A stretch of 64,000 bases of DNA from Trichoplusia ni (lineage: Eukaryota; Arthropoda; Insecta; Lepidoptera; Noctuidae), in NCBI RefSeq assembly GCF_003590095.1, contig NC_039480.1, forward strand, positions 17,771,328 to 17,835,327, read 5' to 3'. The translations under genes and the position numbers were made by a program. Shown one piece after another: positions 27,831-40,800 of the stretch. Each line of letters opens with the position of its first letter. Within the stretch, counting starts at the first letter, position 1. The notes beneath the pieces are model-generated. The model ran no database searches. It was not told the origin of the DNA and was given only the letters and a program-made list of their open reading frames with translations.

Positions 27831-30800
27831 GACGATAATGTTTATTAAAGCACGGATTCATTGTGAAGAGCTTAAACAAATCGGTCCATAAATAACAATA
27901 GTAAAACAAAATGTCTTACAATATCATTACCAAGTCGTAATCCATCAGCATCGTATTTCAACACATTACCATGTTGCTCGCATGCCAAAACAAATATACT
28001 TTTCTCCATCAGACGTCAACCATAATGTTTTTGACGACCACAAAATGGATCTGTGATTTTTATAGTGGCATTAAAATGACTCGTACGATGTTATAGAAAC
28101 AGGGAAGGATCATCGGCTCCGTTTGTGGTTTGAATACTTGATGGGTCACTTTGAGGCCGAGGCTGCAGCAAGGATTCCACATAGAATTCTAAGTGCTAAA
28201 CGACGTATTTATTGCTGAGTTATAAAACTACAGTACCTATGTGTGATGATCAAGCTTTACTGCTTGTTTATGCAGTGTGAAATATTATTCGTAACGAGAA
28301 TCGATTAATGTTTATTTTAGATCAGTCAATAACCCTCTGACAATGTTAAATAATTGGCATGCAGTCACATTGAAACAGTGCACTTCAATGATAGGCATTG
28401 CCTACCTCAATTCATCCCCCATGACACCTGCATTTTTCAATAGCTTTTCACCCTTCCTATCAAAAATTGAAAGAAAAGCCCGTAATATTTCGTCGGGAAG
28501 CCCCTACGAATTACAAGCCATATGTCGGACATATCCTGCGTCAACAATCCCCCGTCTGAAAGTTTCATAACCCCGTCTGCACCTACCGTGCACCCTCTGC
28601 TTCCCCGGGGGGGTGTCTGCAGAGGGTGCGCCGCGTACAGACTTTACTTTGATTGGTTTTAAAGTAGGGGTAGGCAAATTAATGGATGACTAAGTGGTAC
28701 TGTGGCTACAGTGCTGTGAAATGTGAATTCCTGGATTAATAAATAGCGGGCATTATGACTTAAGAACCAAAACGGTAAAGTAATGAAAAGAGCAAGGTAT
28801 GTGCCACCAAAACTCACGTAATGAGAAAGTGTCGAGATGAATCTTATCTAACAGAAATAAAGGAAAGAAGTCACACTGGTTATAGGAGACTGGTCCTATT
28901 AACAACCGGGCGCGCTACATTAACCCTGAATACATTAAAAACAAAAAGATCCAGTTAGTATGTAGTGATTATAAAATTCTATTCATACAATATTCGTGTG
29001 TTATCGGCGTGATAAGAGGCAGATAAGACAGATACTGTCGATTGTTTAAGCCGTAACAATCGGTCTGCGCGGCTATCTGCGATCTGTGTTCTATTTTAGA
29101 TGCCACATGCGGATTCTGGACACTGACTGCGCTTAAGATGATACACAGTGCTAAGGGCAGAGCTGAACAGGATTAATGAGTTAACAGAGCTTGCTATACG
29201 AATCGTTGAAATTTTTATTACTCCCTAATAAAAATAAATTCTTTACATATTTGTTTCTCATTCTTTATTGAGATCGCGTCCGCGACTTAATGACAGGAAA
29301 CACTTTGACCTTTCTATTTACATACTAGTTTAACATACAACCTAGTTTTTTAAGGAAATGCCATATATTATAGTTTTCGACAGCATATTCATATTTATTG
29401 GATCATTAGAGAGGCGATATATAAAATGCTGATAATTACACAATTTTGCTACATTTGCTTTTGTTGTGGTGTAACTAATATCTAACTGGACGTAAAAATT
29501 TAAAGACTAATTTCCTTTGAATGTCTTATTAAATTTGTGTCTTGGAGCTAATCTCTATGAAATTAAGCTATCGACTTTTATCAAACGACCTTGCTTAATC
29601 AAAATCTGCTTTATCAATGCAAAAATTTGCATGATATGACAATACAGAATTACGTATAGATTAGCCTTATTTTATATCCCGGACTTAGCAACATATAATC
29701 GGCACTTATATATCACTCTTGGTGAAATTTTGCTAGACGACCAAATAATGTAACTTAATGGTATCAAAGTAAATTAAGCCCGAATATAGAGTGACTTCAT
29801 CGCAGGCAACTAATGTTATATTTATGATAATAACTACGCAACGAACACTCAATTATTCGGGGAAGGTCGACATCATAAAATATTTATATTAATCTCTGGA
29901 TGTTTTCAACTTGGGTTATTAAACAAGTAGTTTGTTAAGAGGATGAATAGTACCCAACCGTTTGCATTTATAATTAGAAGCGTTAAGGATAATACTGGTT
30001 ACATATAAATTAATAATTATGCTATAGATGAACGGTACACACAGGAAAGAATGACAAAACTGATTTAATCATGTTTGTAAAATACGATTCAACGGAAAGC
30101 TAAACTGAGTGAGCAGTTATAAGAGCCCGAACTAGTGCCTAATAAAACATACTTTAGTTACAATAATTACATGGACTTTGAAAATACAAATAAAGGCGTG
30201 TCAGTGTTAACGTTAATGCCCGTCTACCTACCTACCTAGTCACCCACCCTTGGCACTAAAAGCTCCTAGCCTTTGCATTAAACAGATCCTATTTACCACT
30301 TCCAGCTAAACCTGGTATGCAATACATGTTAAAGTTTCAGTCTATTTATTATTCAAGCCTTTTCAGGCACTCCACTAGCTCGTGAAACGTGAAATAGTAG
30401 CATGCTGCCAAAGAAGTGTGGCCTTTTTTAGCTTTTTTAGAAGTTCAAAAATTCAGACATAATTGATAGCGAAGATAGTGCCATCGCAGGCTAAACTATC
30501 TCTATGTCTGGACGTGATATAACAGTCGTGTTTACGAAATAACTCGCCTCCCTACAGACGAGTAGTCGGCCGTAAACGTGACTCTCGATAGTCACCATTA
30601 AACCAGGAGCGGATAAGCGTAATTTCGAACTTTACACTTGGCAACATTTCGTAAACAGCAGAATTAAACTTTTTGTTACGGCTAACTTTGGACAACTCGT
30701 CATCAAAGTGCGTGTTAACGTGTTTCAAATCCGCAACATTAATATTTGCAGAACACCCTGCTTACGAATACTTTACACATGTAGTAAATATTGTGGCGTT

Positions 30801-33138
30801 TTAACAAAAGACGTAAGGAATTACTTTCTAAAACATCCAAGAGAGTTTGTAACCTAAACAGCAAATAAAAAACTGTGCAAAAATGTATCGTAAAAAGCCC
30901 ACGAGAGTGAAAAGGACTAACAGTCAAGTTTGCCACAAGTACCAGGATGTTAGAACGTCGGTGGAGGTTGAAACGTAGCGTACATATTCGCGTGGGCCGC
31001 CCCCCCCCTCTCATCCCCCGCGCCACCGCCAGGTCAACGACACCCGCGGCCGTTTCGGCCGGCAGCGCGCCTCACCTTGACATTCATCTCGAGCACGACG
31101 CTTTAGCCAAACGTTTGAATTAACTCGAACAACTTTCGAACGACGCTTTAGATTTAACCCTTCTAAGCTATAAACCGCCCACTCGAATCGGTCGCGTTAC
31201 ATTTCGTTGACTCGCGACAAACTACGCGGATCTATGTTGCCCTGGTACCCGATGCTCGTTCTAATGAAGAAATTGAAATTAAATCTTGTTTCTTTGGAAG
31301 ATAAAGAGCGTTTTGTTGCAATCGGACGATGTTTTACTATCGGCATTGTGGAGACGTGACTCATCTGTTAAATTGATAAGTAACGAACAAAGAGACAGCT
31401 ATGTAAAACAATCTGCATATAATAGAAATATTTTATATCGAGGAAAAACCTTCAAGTAACGCATCAACATACGTACCAGTGATGACGTCACCATACAATA
31501 CTCCAACTTACAAATCCTCTAATCCTATTCGCAGAGGTCAACATTCTTTAAACAAGAAAATATTTTCGCATATACGTACTCATAATACTTCGGTACGTAT
31601 ACAAACTTGTTATTCGCGATATAATGAAGTACAGTATTGCGATCACCATTATTTGACAAACTCGGCGGTTTAAGGATGACGATTCATAAATATACAGGCT
31701 ACACCGTCAAAGCTGCATATAGTTTGATTATCACTTTGTCAATTGCACACGACCATCTTAACTATCTAGTAAGGGGTCAACAGCAAATAATAAGTACTTT
31801 CCTAACGTGACGTAATATGTGATAAAGCCTGATTTCAATGAGACTGCTATTTTAGATATACAAGTTTATTTAAGCATTTATTTCAAAAAGCTCATTAACC
31901 TGATGACTTCTTTTAACAAGTACCACATACGAGGCCATCATACCTTACAAACGCGCTCATTATAGCATTATAAAAACAACATTAAGCCATAAGGAGCGAA
32001 GAAAATTAACAATAAAGGCAAAAAGCGGTGGAATTGAGACCACCATTGTTAAAAACTGAATCGCAAAAGGAAGTTATGGCTTAAATGGGCCCACCATGGC
32101 TTTAACGAAATTTGCCTGCGCAATGCTGACCTCATGCGACTGTTACAGTAAATAAATACGATTTTTGCTGTAACTTTTCTGATATCTGACACGAAACACG
32201 AAGACCAGATTCCAGATAAACTCTTTAAGGACACGTTAGGAGCAGTATTTTAATCTATTCAAGGCTGAGACGCAGGTAAAAACTTCATGTCAAGTCTTAA
32301 AATAAACTTATTATCGAGTAAGCACGATTAAAAGGAAATCATAACGATACCGCTATACATCCTACACAAATCGTGACTATTAATTAAAGGAATTAGGTTG
32401 AAATAGTGTCGTAGGCGTAGCATACCAAGTATACCAACATTACATACAGTAGTGGCAAATAAACCTTCATAGAAAAACGTTGAAAAGTCCTAAGGTTTGA
32501 AGGAGTAAAGGAAATGAGACCGTTTAGCTGCCAAAGAGAACTAAGCAATTATCTATCACTTTACCGTCCTGTGTGTTCAGTTCATACTGCACTCAGCTAA
32601 AAGTTCCGTTCTATACCGTAACGAGTTTGTACTCCATTTACAAACGTCATAGGACTAGATCATGATCAGCAAATAGCAACGACGAACACAATCGTTGACG
32701 GTCAGAGTCCGACAGTGAATAGTGGCACCTTTTGTTATGTAAATCTAAGGATTTCACGCCCCATTAATACAGCGAACATGGCTTTAATTGATGACACTTA
32801 TGGCGCAAGGAGTCGACACGTACTTGACTCGAATACAGTTATTGTTTAGTACAAATAAACATTGAAACTGTAGGGAGCAGACTGGTAGTTTGTATTACGT
32901 TTAATCATCGTACTATGACACCAATGTAAACTAGAAATATGAAGGATAAATATAAATTTTGAATTAATGTAAAATGAACCTTTTTTTACGCATTAAAATT
33001 AAACCAATTCGATTTGAGTCGAAACGAATGAGTGTCGACGATAAACATAAAAAAATAAATTGAATCCATACATAGCATCATTCATCGCTGACATTTGAGA
33101 CGTACTTTCGAAACAAGATAGTTACGTAGCTCGTACTT
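27831..33138. other. Non-coding, AT-rich
   Basis: No recognisable exon. It holds a GC-rich hairpin at 28590-28629 and a strongly GC-rich block at about 30985-31075, on whose minus strand an AAG|GTGAGG donor-like site follows a short ATG frame. A CTAC simple repeat is at about 30226-30238. Confidence 0.45.
28590..28629. repeat. GC-rich hairpin, perfect 11-bp stem
   Basis: GCACCCTCTGC at 28590-28600 is answered by GCAGAGGGTGC at 28619-28629 across an 18-base loop containing CCCCGGGGGGG. An outer GTCTG...CAGAC pair may extend the structure. Its composition is unlike the surrounding AT-rich DNA. Confidence 0.6.
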
Positions 33139-33345
33139 TTAAGGGTCCTTACTAATAAAAACAAAACGTCATTTTGGCGCCTGTTTGTCCGATAATGAAG
33201 GTGTTAATATAAAATGATATCGCAAATAAAATAAATGTTTTCGAAAAACAAATTGGTTTAAAATTACGACACGTTGCGTAATGTAATGCAATGTTAACGA
33301 ACTTTTTACGGAACCCTGCTTGCGAGTCCGTCTGGCGGGTATCAG
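33139..33345. mobile_element. Probable decayed lepidopteran interspersed repeat
   Basis: AGGGTCCTTA at the left, GTTTGTCCG inside, and TTTTACGGAACCCTGC with GCGAGTCCG at the right occur in the order found in a repeat I know to be abundant in moth and butterfly genomes (ends around ACGGAACCCT). The middle is degraded. The assignment rests on recall of that family. Confidence 0.35.
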
Positions 33346-34063
33346 GCCTTTTAATTTGAGGTAATTTATTTATATAGATAAGAATTACAAAACTGCAGTA
33401 CCATAATTAATTACATCGATTACGTAGAGGTTGTTGCATGACCAATGAGAACAGTAAAAAATTAACGAAGTAAGCTGTTATCAGATACCTGTTGAGTCGG
33501 ACAGCTGAATATGGCGGATAATAAAATATTAAGTGTATGATCGAGATATTGCGACACATCGGCCTTTGAGCAGATTGTCATTTACTCACATGTACAGTAA
33601 TATAACAAATTCTGTCTATATTTCAGTGCATACTTTTACTAATCTTAAGATGTAATTTTGAAAAGAGTAATGGCAGCCCCTGCAGAAAAGTTTTTTTGGC
33701 GCCTATAATTAAGACGCCTCTCTTTATGGTATTAAAGCGATAATTGGTATGAAAAGGACATAGGACAATTAGTATCCCTGGTGTAAGTAAGCACTCAGAA
33801 AAAACATTTGAAAAGTACCTTTAGCAACTAATGTAACAGTTTACATAAAAAATAAGGGCAAGGCAAACATCACACATCCTTAACACTTATCAACAATTTA
33901 TTTAATTGTCCACACCATCAAGTTTGGCAGCATAAAACTTAATTTATGTTAACCGCCATATAAGAATTTGTAAATTGGTAACAAGTACTATGAAAGGCAA
34001 TGCCTGCCAGTGTGATCTGGACATATTAGGACAACTATAATGTGTCATTAGCTTTATACTTTC

Positions 34064-34255
34064 ATGAATAGCTGTGGTTATGAACCATATGGTTGGACAT
34101 GTTGTGATGAGGTACCTTACACATTGATGGTATACAAGGCCATCTGTTTACTATGTTGTTTGTCGCTCATCTTCATGTTTGCATATGTATTATTGAAATG
34201 CAAGAGTATAACTAGGACTTTGTGGAATACAGTGTCTACACAATACATTTATTAA
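34064..34255 (+). CDS. Small open frame with one predicted membrane segment (hypothetical)
   Basis: 63 codons from ATG to stop. A Cys-, Tyr- and Trp-bearing N-terminus (MNSCGYEPYGWTCCDEVPY) is followed by a hydrophobic stretch of about 20 residues (AICLLCCLSLIFMFAYVLL) and then a basic tail (KCKSITR). This is the layout of a single-pass micropeptide. It lies opposite to the presumed zipper intron, without an obvious promoter or splice sites. AT-rich DNA often yields hydrophobic chance frames, so confidence is low. Confidence 0.15.
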   Translation: MNSCGYEPYGWTCCDEVPYTLMVYKAICLLCCLSLIFMFAYVLLKCKSITRTLWNTVSTQYIY

Positions 34256-34445
34256 ATTCATAGATAACTCTTAATAAAAACGGTAATTGCATAACTATAA
34301 ATATAAGTTTGGTATTTTGATCTAACTCACATCGGATCGAAACTGATGGAGAAATTTTGGTCTTGATCACAAAGTGTTTTGAATTTTGAAAAACAAATAT
34401 CTTTTGACATTATTAGGACCCAAATCATGGTTTAAGAAGTTCAGT

Positions 34446-34591
34446 AGTATCTAAACAAAATTATCAAAGAAAGCCAACATTCCAAAATTGTACATTTAGT
34501 CATATCAAATTTATATTTTATAGTATCTAAACAGTGAATATTATCAAAGTTAGCAAACATTCTAAAATTGTATCTAGTCATATCGAAATTA
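34446..34591. repeat. Imperfect tandem duplication, two units of about 70 bp
   Basis: 34446-34513 and 34523-34591 share AGTATCTAAACA, ATTATCAAAG, CAACATT/AACATT-CAAAATTG and TAGTCATATC-AAAT in the same order, with scattered substitutions and small indels. Confidence 0.75.
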
Positions 34592-35030
34592 TGAGTAACA
34601 TTTTCAAAGAAATTGGATTAGGTAATATCAATGACTAAAAAAGTATTTACATTTTTTATCAAATGATTAATACAATATGTAAGCACTGATAATCTATTCC
34701 TGTACTTCATTTATCTGTGACAAATACATTGCTAGGTTTATTCAGTGACATCATAGATTAACTGAAAATAAGTTTCTTCTGATTTTTATCCTGGTTTGAT
34801 ATTAATTAAGCTGGAATAACACAAGGATAAGTTAAGTTTAAGTATTATTTATACTTTTTAAAGGGAGATGTACTGTTAACACAGCAACAACACACCATAC
34901 ACATTACATATTTAAAATGTGCCAAAACAACTCAATGATTAACACCTAGAGTTGGTAATATGACTATTCCTTTCAATAAAGAATTTTTCCAGTTTTGTCT
35001 TCTCAATATTAGCTAACAATGTACATGACA

Positions 35031-35097
35031 AAAAAAATATTCAGAGTTAACTAATTCATATTTACCATATGAATTAGTTAACTTTGAATATTTTTTT
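35031..35097 (+). repeat. Near-perfect 31-bp hairpin with 5-base loop
   Basis: The arms 35031-35061 and 35067-35097 are complementary at all but one position, and that one is a G-U pair if the plus strand is transcribed. The loop is TTACC. It is a snap-back structure typical of tiny palindromic transposons. A small-RNA precursor is possible but the loop is short. It lies in the zipper intron, 0.8 kb from the exon. Confidence 0.8.
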
Positions 35098-35917
35098 AAC
35101 TAATGACAAAGTTATTACCCAGGGCTAGTTTATTCAATCTACCTGTCCACATAGCTTAGTTTAACTTCTAAGAAATAATTATAATTATGAAAAATAATTA
35201 ATAATTGATTAAAAGAGATTACCACTTGGACATTTTTACACCAGAAACATGCCATTTAAAGCAACTGAACTAACACAGGTGACTCAAATGCAAGTTATAT
35301 TTTAAAACAGATGTAAGTTTGACTAAAGTTTTACTATGTAGTAATTATTACATCTGAATAAATTTCATTTGGAATGTAAGAAATATACTCAATATACCCA
35401 AGGTGCTCAGTATTCTGTTTTAAGATTCTGCACTTGACTTAATAAATTAAATCAATTTTTGTATGTAAAATTAGTGTTAGTTTCCTTGTTAGCGTAATGC
35501 AAAGCGGCGTTATATGAAGTCTGTTTCATTATTGTCTATGTTTTGGGGAGTAAAGTATTATTGAAGGGAGTGTTAGAGAGTATCCATGTAAAAATTTGCT
35601 ATTAACGCAGTGTGTTTGCTATGGTACTGTAAAGATATTTGGATTTAGTAATGATAATGTAGTTATGAAGTTTAGTAATAATTACAGGCAAAAACAATAA
35701 TTTAACAGTGAACCACTTAAAAGAATGCTACATACACAAAGTAATGAAACTCATACACAGCACTAACCTAGCTCAGGTTAAGATTGATAATAAAACTTTT
35801 ATAGATTAGATAAGAATGCAAAATTCAAAGTAACTTGGTTATCTATACAGGACTGTGAGTGATGCACTCCGGTAAAATGTTTAAGTTCAGGGCAATAATG
35901 AAGAGTGGAATACTTAC

Positions 35918-36262
35918 ATAGATCAGGCCTGAGTAGTATCTGTCCTTGATGTTGTGCAGAACAGATGCCTCATTCAAGCAGGTCAGCTCGGCCATGTCCT
36001 CAACTTTGTCAAACTTAGGTGGGTTCATCTTTTGTATGTCATCAATAGGAACCAGCATCCTCTTGCCTGACTCTGCTATCTCCACCTCGACTTCATCACC
36101 CCGCTCCCCCTTGATCCCGGCCGCCACGAAGCCCTGGCTCTCGTGGGGCACCCACACCAGCCTCTTCTGCGTCCATTCCGCCTGTGTGGCTGGGTCATTG
36201 AAGCTGTTCCTATCCACCGACAAGTACCGGAGTTCCGGATCGTTCCTATCCATGTCCACCAT
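35918..36262 (-). CDS. zip: Non-muscle myosin II heavy chain, first coding exon
   Basis: This exon encodes residues 1-115 of the cytoplasmic myosin heavy chain that drives actomyosin contraction in cytokinesis and epithelial morphogenesis. After the start (MVDMDRNDPELRYLSVDR) comes the N-terminal SH3-like domain (about 30-75, AEWTQKRLVWVPHESQGFVA). Then the start of the motor head follows: PPKFDKVEDMAELTCLNEAS and HNIKDRYYSGLIY. Translation starts at the ATG at 36260-36262; an upstream in-frame TTG is not a start. The exon ends in phase 0 at TAT|GTAAGT (donor 35916-35917), the conserved myosin intron position just before the TYSGLF segment. The ATP-binding P-loop and the other roughly 1,850 residues are not found in the 35.9 kb to the left, which implies a very long intron. 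The aldolase gene lies head-to-head. Confidence 0.95.
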
Positions 36263-37805
36263 CGCGCCGCCCAATCACGCCGCGCGGCCCGTACGACAGC
36301 TCAACACCGACACTAGATACCACATTAAACGGTCACTAAGACCGGCACACCACAACACACGTTCCTACTTATCGTTATACACACGGCGTTGTACTATTGC
36401 CTCGCGTTTGCCGTGACCGCGCACGGCGCCGATACGTACAAAATGAGTATAGAGGCGAGACTGACAGACAGCACAGGCAGGCGGCGACGGTTACGGGTAG
36501 GAGGGATGGACCGGTCGACGCCCGATTCACGTTGAATTTAGCCAAAATAAGAACACGATTTGCGTTGTTTTGCTTAACTTGAAAGTTGATTGTTATATTA
36601 TTCTAATTATATACATGCGTTATACATGTCCACACCTTAAATAGCTACGTAAAATACACTTTTGTAATTGAAAAACAACTAAAATAAGCTAACGACTCCT
36701 TGCCGACACTTCTTTCTTGTCGTTAAGGTTTGATCTCTTTTACTAGTTATGAATGATGACCGTTAAATCTTTTCCATTCTGATTGGCTGTTACGTTTACA
36801 TTTGAGATTTGAACGAATCAGTGACCAAGGACAAAATTGCTTGTGACAACTGTCATTTCAATTGTAACTGAGAACAAATAATGGACGCGTTCATAAAACA
36901 AAACTGACTAAAGTTTTCGTCATCGGATTACATTACTAATAAAATTACTATTTCAAAAACATTTTCAACCAGTACTGATGCCCAAATTATTTAATTTCTT
37001 GATTAACGAAGTGGTTGCATCAGAAGCTAAAACATTATAACGAATAAATAACATTGTTTATTTTAATTTTTATAGTAACCAGTGTAACAGTTGGGATTTT
37101 CTCATACCCCGACTATTTTCTTGCGGTTGCTCAGTAATTTTATGCTACTGGTAAATCTGTTAACACCTGCTGCAACTCATAGTATTTTTTTATTTTGCTT
37201 TATTAATATAAATAAAAATAATAAATAACAAATGTTTTGTGTTAATAACAGTTGTATCTAAAAATTGTCTATTATAGTGGGTAATTGAGAATAAAAAGAA
37301 CAGACTGTCGGTTAGCTCACAAAAGAAAAGATATTTTTTTAGTCGACTAACTAATTTAATCATCTGCATTTTCACTTCAGCTGTCAAATGATAAAAATCA
37401 TGGCTCGAATATACACTTTCCATGACTACTGATTATAGCTTTTATCATAACCGCGTAAAGTTGAATATCGAACTGAAAACTTTTTAATTCTACTTTGTCA
37501 CGAGGCATTCGAGTAACTTTGTTTAGTTTAATTAATAAAACATTAATAAAAGTACAAGTACAGGACAGGATGACCGATTGTTTAATAGTTTGGTATTTTG
37601 TAAGTTATCTTAGTTCAAGGCGACTTCTCGGTTCAATGATAAGCGTGAGTTTGGAATGATAAAAAGAACGAGAATGATACAATTTTATCTAAAATCAACT
37701 CGTGTTGTTGCAACGACGTTCACGTTATTCAGCTGCCGGCGTTCAGTCTGAGTAGTAGCGTTAGTGGGTTATTTTGCGGGAAAATATATTTTTTAAATTA
37801 AAATA
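36263..37805. promoter_or_regulatory. Head-to-head promoter region, zipper / threonine aldolase
   Basis: 1.54 kb separate the two divergent start codons. The zipper-proximal part (36263-36530) is CpG-rich and likely holds its 5' leader and promoter. The middle is AT-rich. Near the aldolase, TTCAGTC at 37742-37748 matches the arthropod initiator TCAGT, about 60 bases before the ATG. No TATA box is evident at either end. Open frames here are non-specific. Confidence 0.5.
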
Positions 37806-40800
37806 ATGGCATACATTGTGGATTTGAGATCCGACACTGTGACAAAGCCCACTGAGGCTATGAAGCATGCCATGACAAATTCTGCATTGGGTGACGATGT
37901 TTACGGAGAAGATCCAACAGTAAATGCACTGGAAAGTAAGATAGCAGCTATCTTGGGGAAGCAGGCGGCCTTGTTCGTACCTTCTGGTACTATGGCTAAT
38001 TTAATTGCAAGTGAGTGATTTCATTCAAGTACCGAAAGTCAAGAGTTACACCTTATTACACCTTATTTAAATTCTATTATGTCACCTTAGATTTAAATTT
38101 GGAACACTTTTTTCTACTTGTTTTTTGAACCGCTTGACGATAGCCGTCAAGCTATATGTCTAGCAACCCAATACGTTATGTACTTATTATGTACTATATA
38201 TATAACGAATCATTAGTTAAAACAAATGACCAATTTAATAAATGAAATCAAAATAATAAAATTTATGAAATCAGAAACGAATCTACACTCACATCCTCCA
38301 TTCATTACTTATTTGATCGAGGGACTATCAATTTTTACCTTTTCCAAAAATACAATGATTAATAATTGCATAGTTGTCATCATTGTTACGTATATTACTT
38401 TCTACACAGTAAAAATAATATTTGATAGGTCCTTACCACCGAATACTTTTGTGTTAACTGGCTCTGTATAAAACATAGTTACGATAGTTACTAATTTGTA
38501 GCCTACAAGTTACAACAACCTTAACGTTCATAAATTCACATTTTTTTCTTCAAAGGTGACTTCTTCCTATAGCTATTAGGTTTCCGTTCATATTGTATCT
38601 AAAGGGGTAATCACACGAGTGGCCTGACACTACCTGACAAGATACAAAAGAGTTGTAAACAAAACTGTAACATGGTGTCCAATTAGCGAATTAAATGGTT
38701 TCGCTTGCACTACGACACCCGCAATAATAACTCGCTCCTATTGCTGGAACTTCACAACCAGCTTGCACTCGGTCTTTCTACTGAAGGCATAGCGTTAATA
38801 AAGAAAATAATATAAAACATATTTTGTAGATTTAAATCCCTCGAAAATCTGCATAAACGCGAAAGTTTCGCTCAGCAACAGCATAATACTAAAAGCGGAA
38901 CGAATAGCGACATAGACGCTAATATAAAAAGCAAGACAATCGACAAAAACAGAAGACAGTCCATTGACAAATTTCAATAAAAAAGTCTACGTTTCGGCAG
39001 CTATTTTAGTATTTTCAGAGTTCAGACTTCACAGGACAATACATTTTGTATATGACCTTCATACTTGGTTTTGAGTACCTAAATCTCAATAAGATTGATA
39101 TAACCGGATTTTTTAAACATAAGGCAACGACACTCGATCCACGATTTCTAGAACCTGTTGCGAGAGTTTTGTTTACCATCAATAGAACGTTTACTTACTG
39201 CGTAATATTTATCTACATTTGTTTTGCGAAAATGACCGAGTAATGGTTGTCAATCTAAAGTTCCTCTATCAATGCCATTTAAATATTTCTCTTAATTTTT
39301 ACCTGATGAAAAAAAAAAACAATATTAATATTGCGCAACTTTGGATATATTGTCGAAGATCACGTTTTATAAATAGTACCTACCTACCTATGCATGTATG
39401 CGTTTGATTGTAGCCAATATATGGGCACACAAGTTTGCCTTGTCAGTGTTCAGTAATTAATTATGTACTTACGCACATTTTAAGTGACCTTTTAACTTTG
39501 TTCTGTCATCAATTATTTAAATAAGATATCATATTTTGATTGGGGTCCCAAAAGGTTTTTATTCTGACTCGCAATAAAAATGACAATTATCAAAACATAC
39601 AATAAAAAGGCTGGGCTGTGATGACCTAAGCATTTAAATGAAAAAACGAAGTATTAAAGTTATTCTAAACCTTCCCTTCCCTGTACCAGTAACTCAACCA
39701 CTGAGTCATTGTGAATAAACGGATAATGTCGAATAAATTCAAATTAGTCACTAATAAGTTTACTAAATAAGTGTCAACACAATCGCAAGGCATGTGTTTG
39801 GCAGTGCGTTCGTCAGATCAATTTGTATGTAACGGCCAAGCATAAGTTACCTAATTCAGCGCGATTGTGAATGATTGTGGTCATCCGCTAGTCAACGCAC
39901 GTATAATCATCTTGTTGCCAGGATGTACTGTTCTTGAAGGAACGATAGACTAATAATGATAATTTTATTCAACAATTTATTTATTGCGTTTATTCGCCGA
40001 AGATGTGGTTTCAAGTCTGACTAGTTTCCGTCTTAGGTTACATTAAAATCTTCTACATCTTTTTCGTCCGTTTAATTTTGATTTGCCAATCTTGGTTTGC
40101 CGTTTGAGGCAACGGCAATGCCGGTTAAGGGACTTTTTTCTGTGACAAAACGGCACAATGTTTATACAGGAACATAGGTACACTAAACAAGGTTTATATA
40201 ACTAGAAGGTTTTTACCTAGATTGAATTCAATCAATAAAAGTTACCCACTCTCACGTTCTTACGATAAATACCTACCTTTCAAATCTAGATTAGTAATAT
40301 CAGCGGAATTAAGAAAAAAGTAAGGCAAAATCAGATCTGATTGAAGAGCTCCTATTCCTTGATAATAATCACTACAATAATTAGGTATAAATAGATCGAT
40401 CAATAATGGAAGAAGGTGAGGTGGGGAGATAAAGTTTGATAACGGTTATTGGCATGATGAAATAAACCGACATCATTGGAATGACGTGTAGCTCACTGGT
40501 CACCAAATATGTTATCAAGATTGCGACTTTGCCGAAATAGAGTGTTCTCTAATGCTCTTGCCCATATTAGCAAAAACATAAATTACGATAGGCGTTAGAT
40601 AAGCGATTATAAGTTAAACTATTTGTTTTCAGTCATGGTGCACTGCAATAAACGAGGGTCGGAGGCTTTCGTCGGGAATCTATCACATATCTACAAATAT
40701 GAACAAGGTATTTGCCACGTTTGTGACTCAGTAACTTTTGTTATTCATGATCTCAGCAGATAAATCTGTCGTTTTGAATTCACCTGACTTCTGCTTCCAA

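Noticed and set aside
36263..36274. Extended zipper N-terminus beginning four residues upstream (MGGAMVDM)
   Set aside because: The first codon there is TTG, not ATG. The ATG at 36260-36262 is in a good context and matches the family start.
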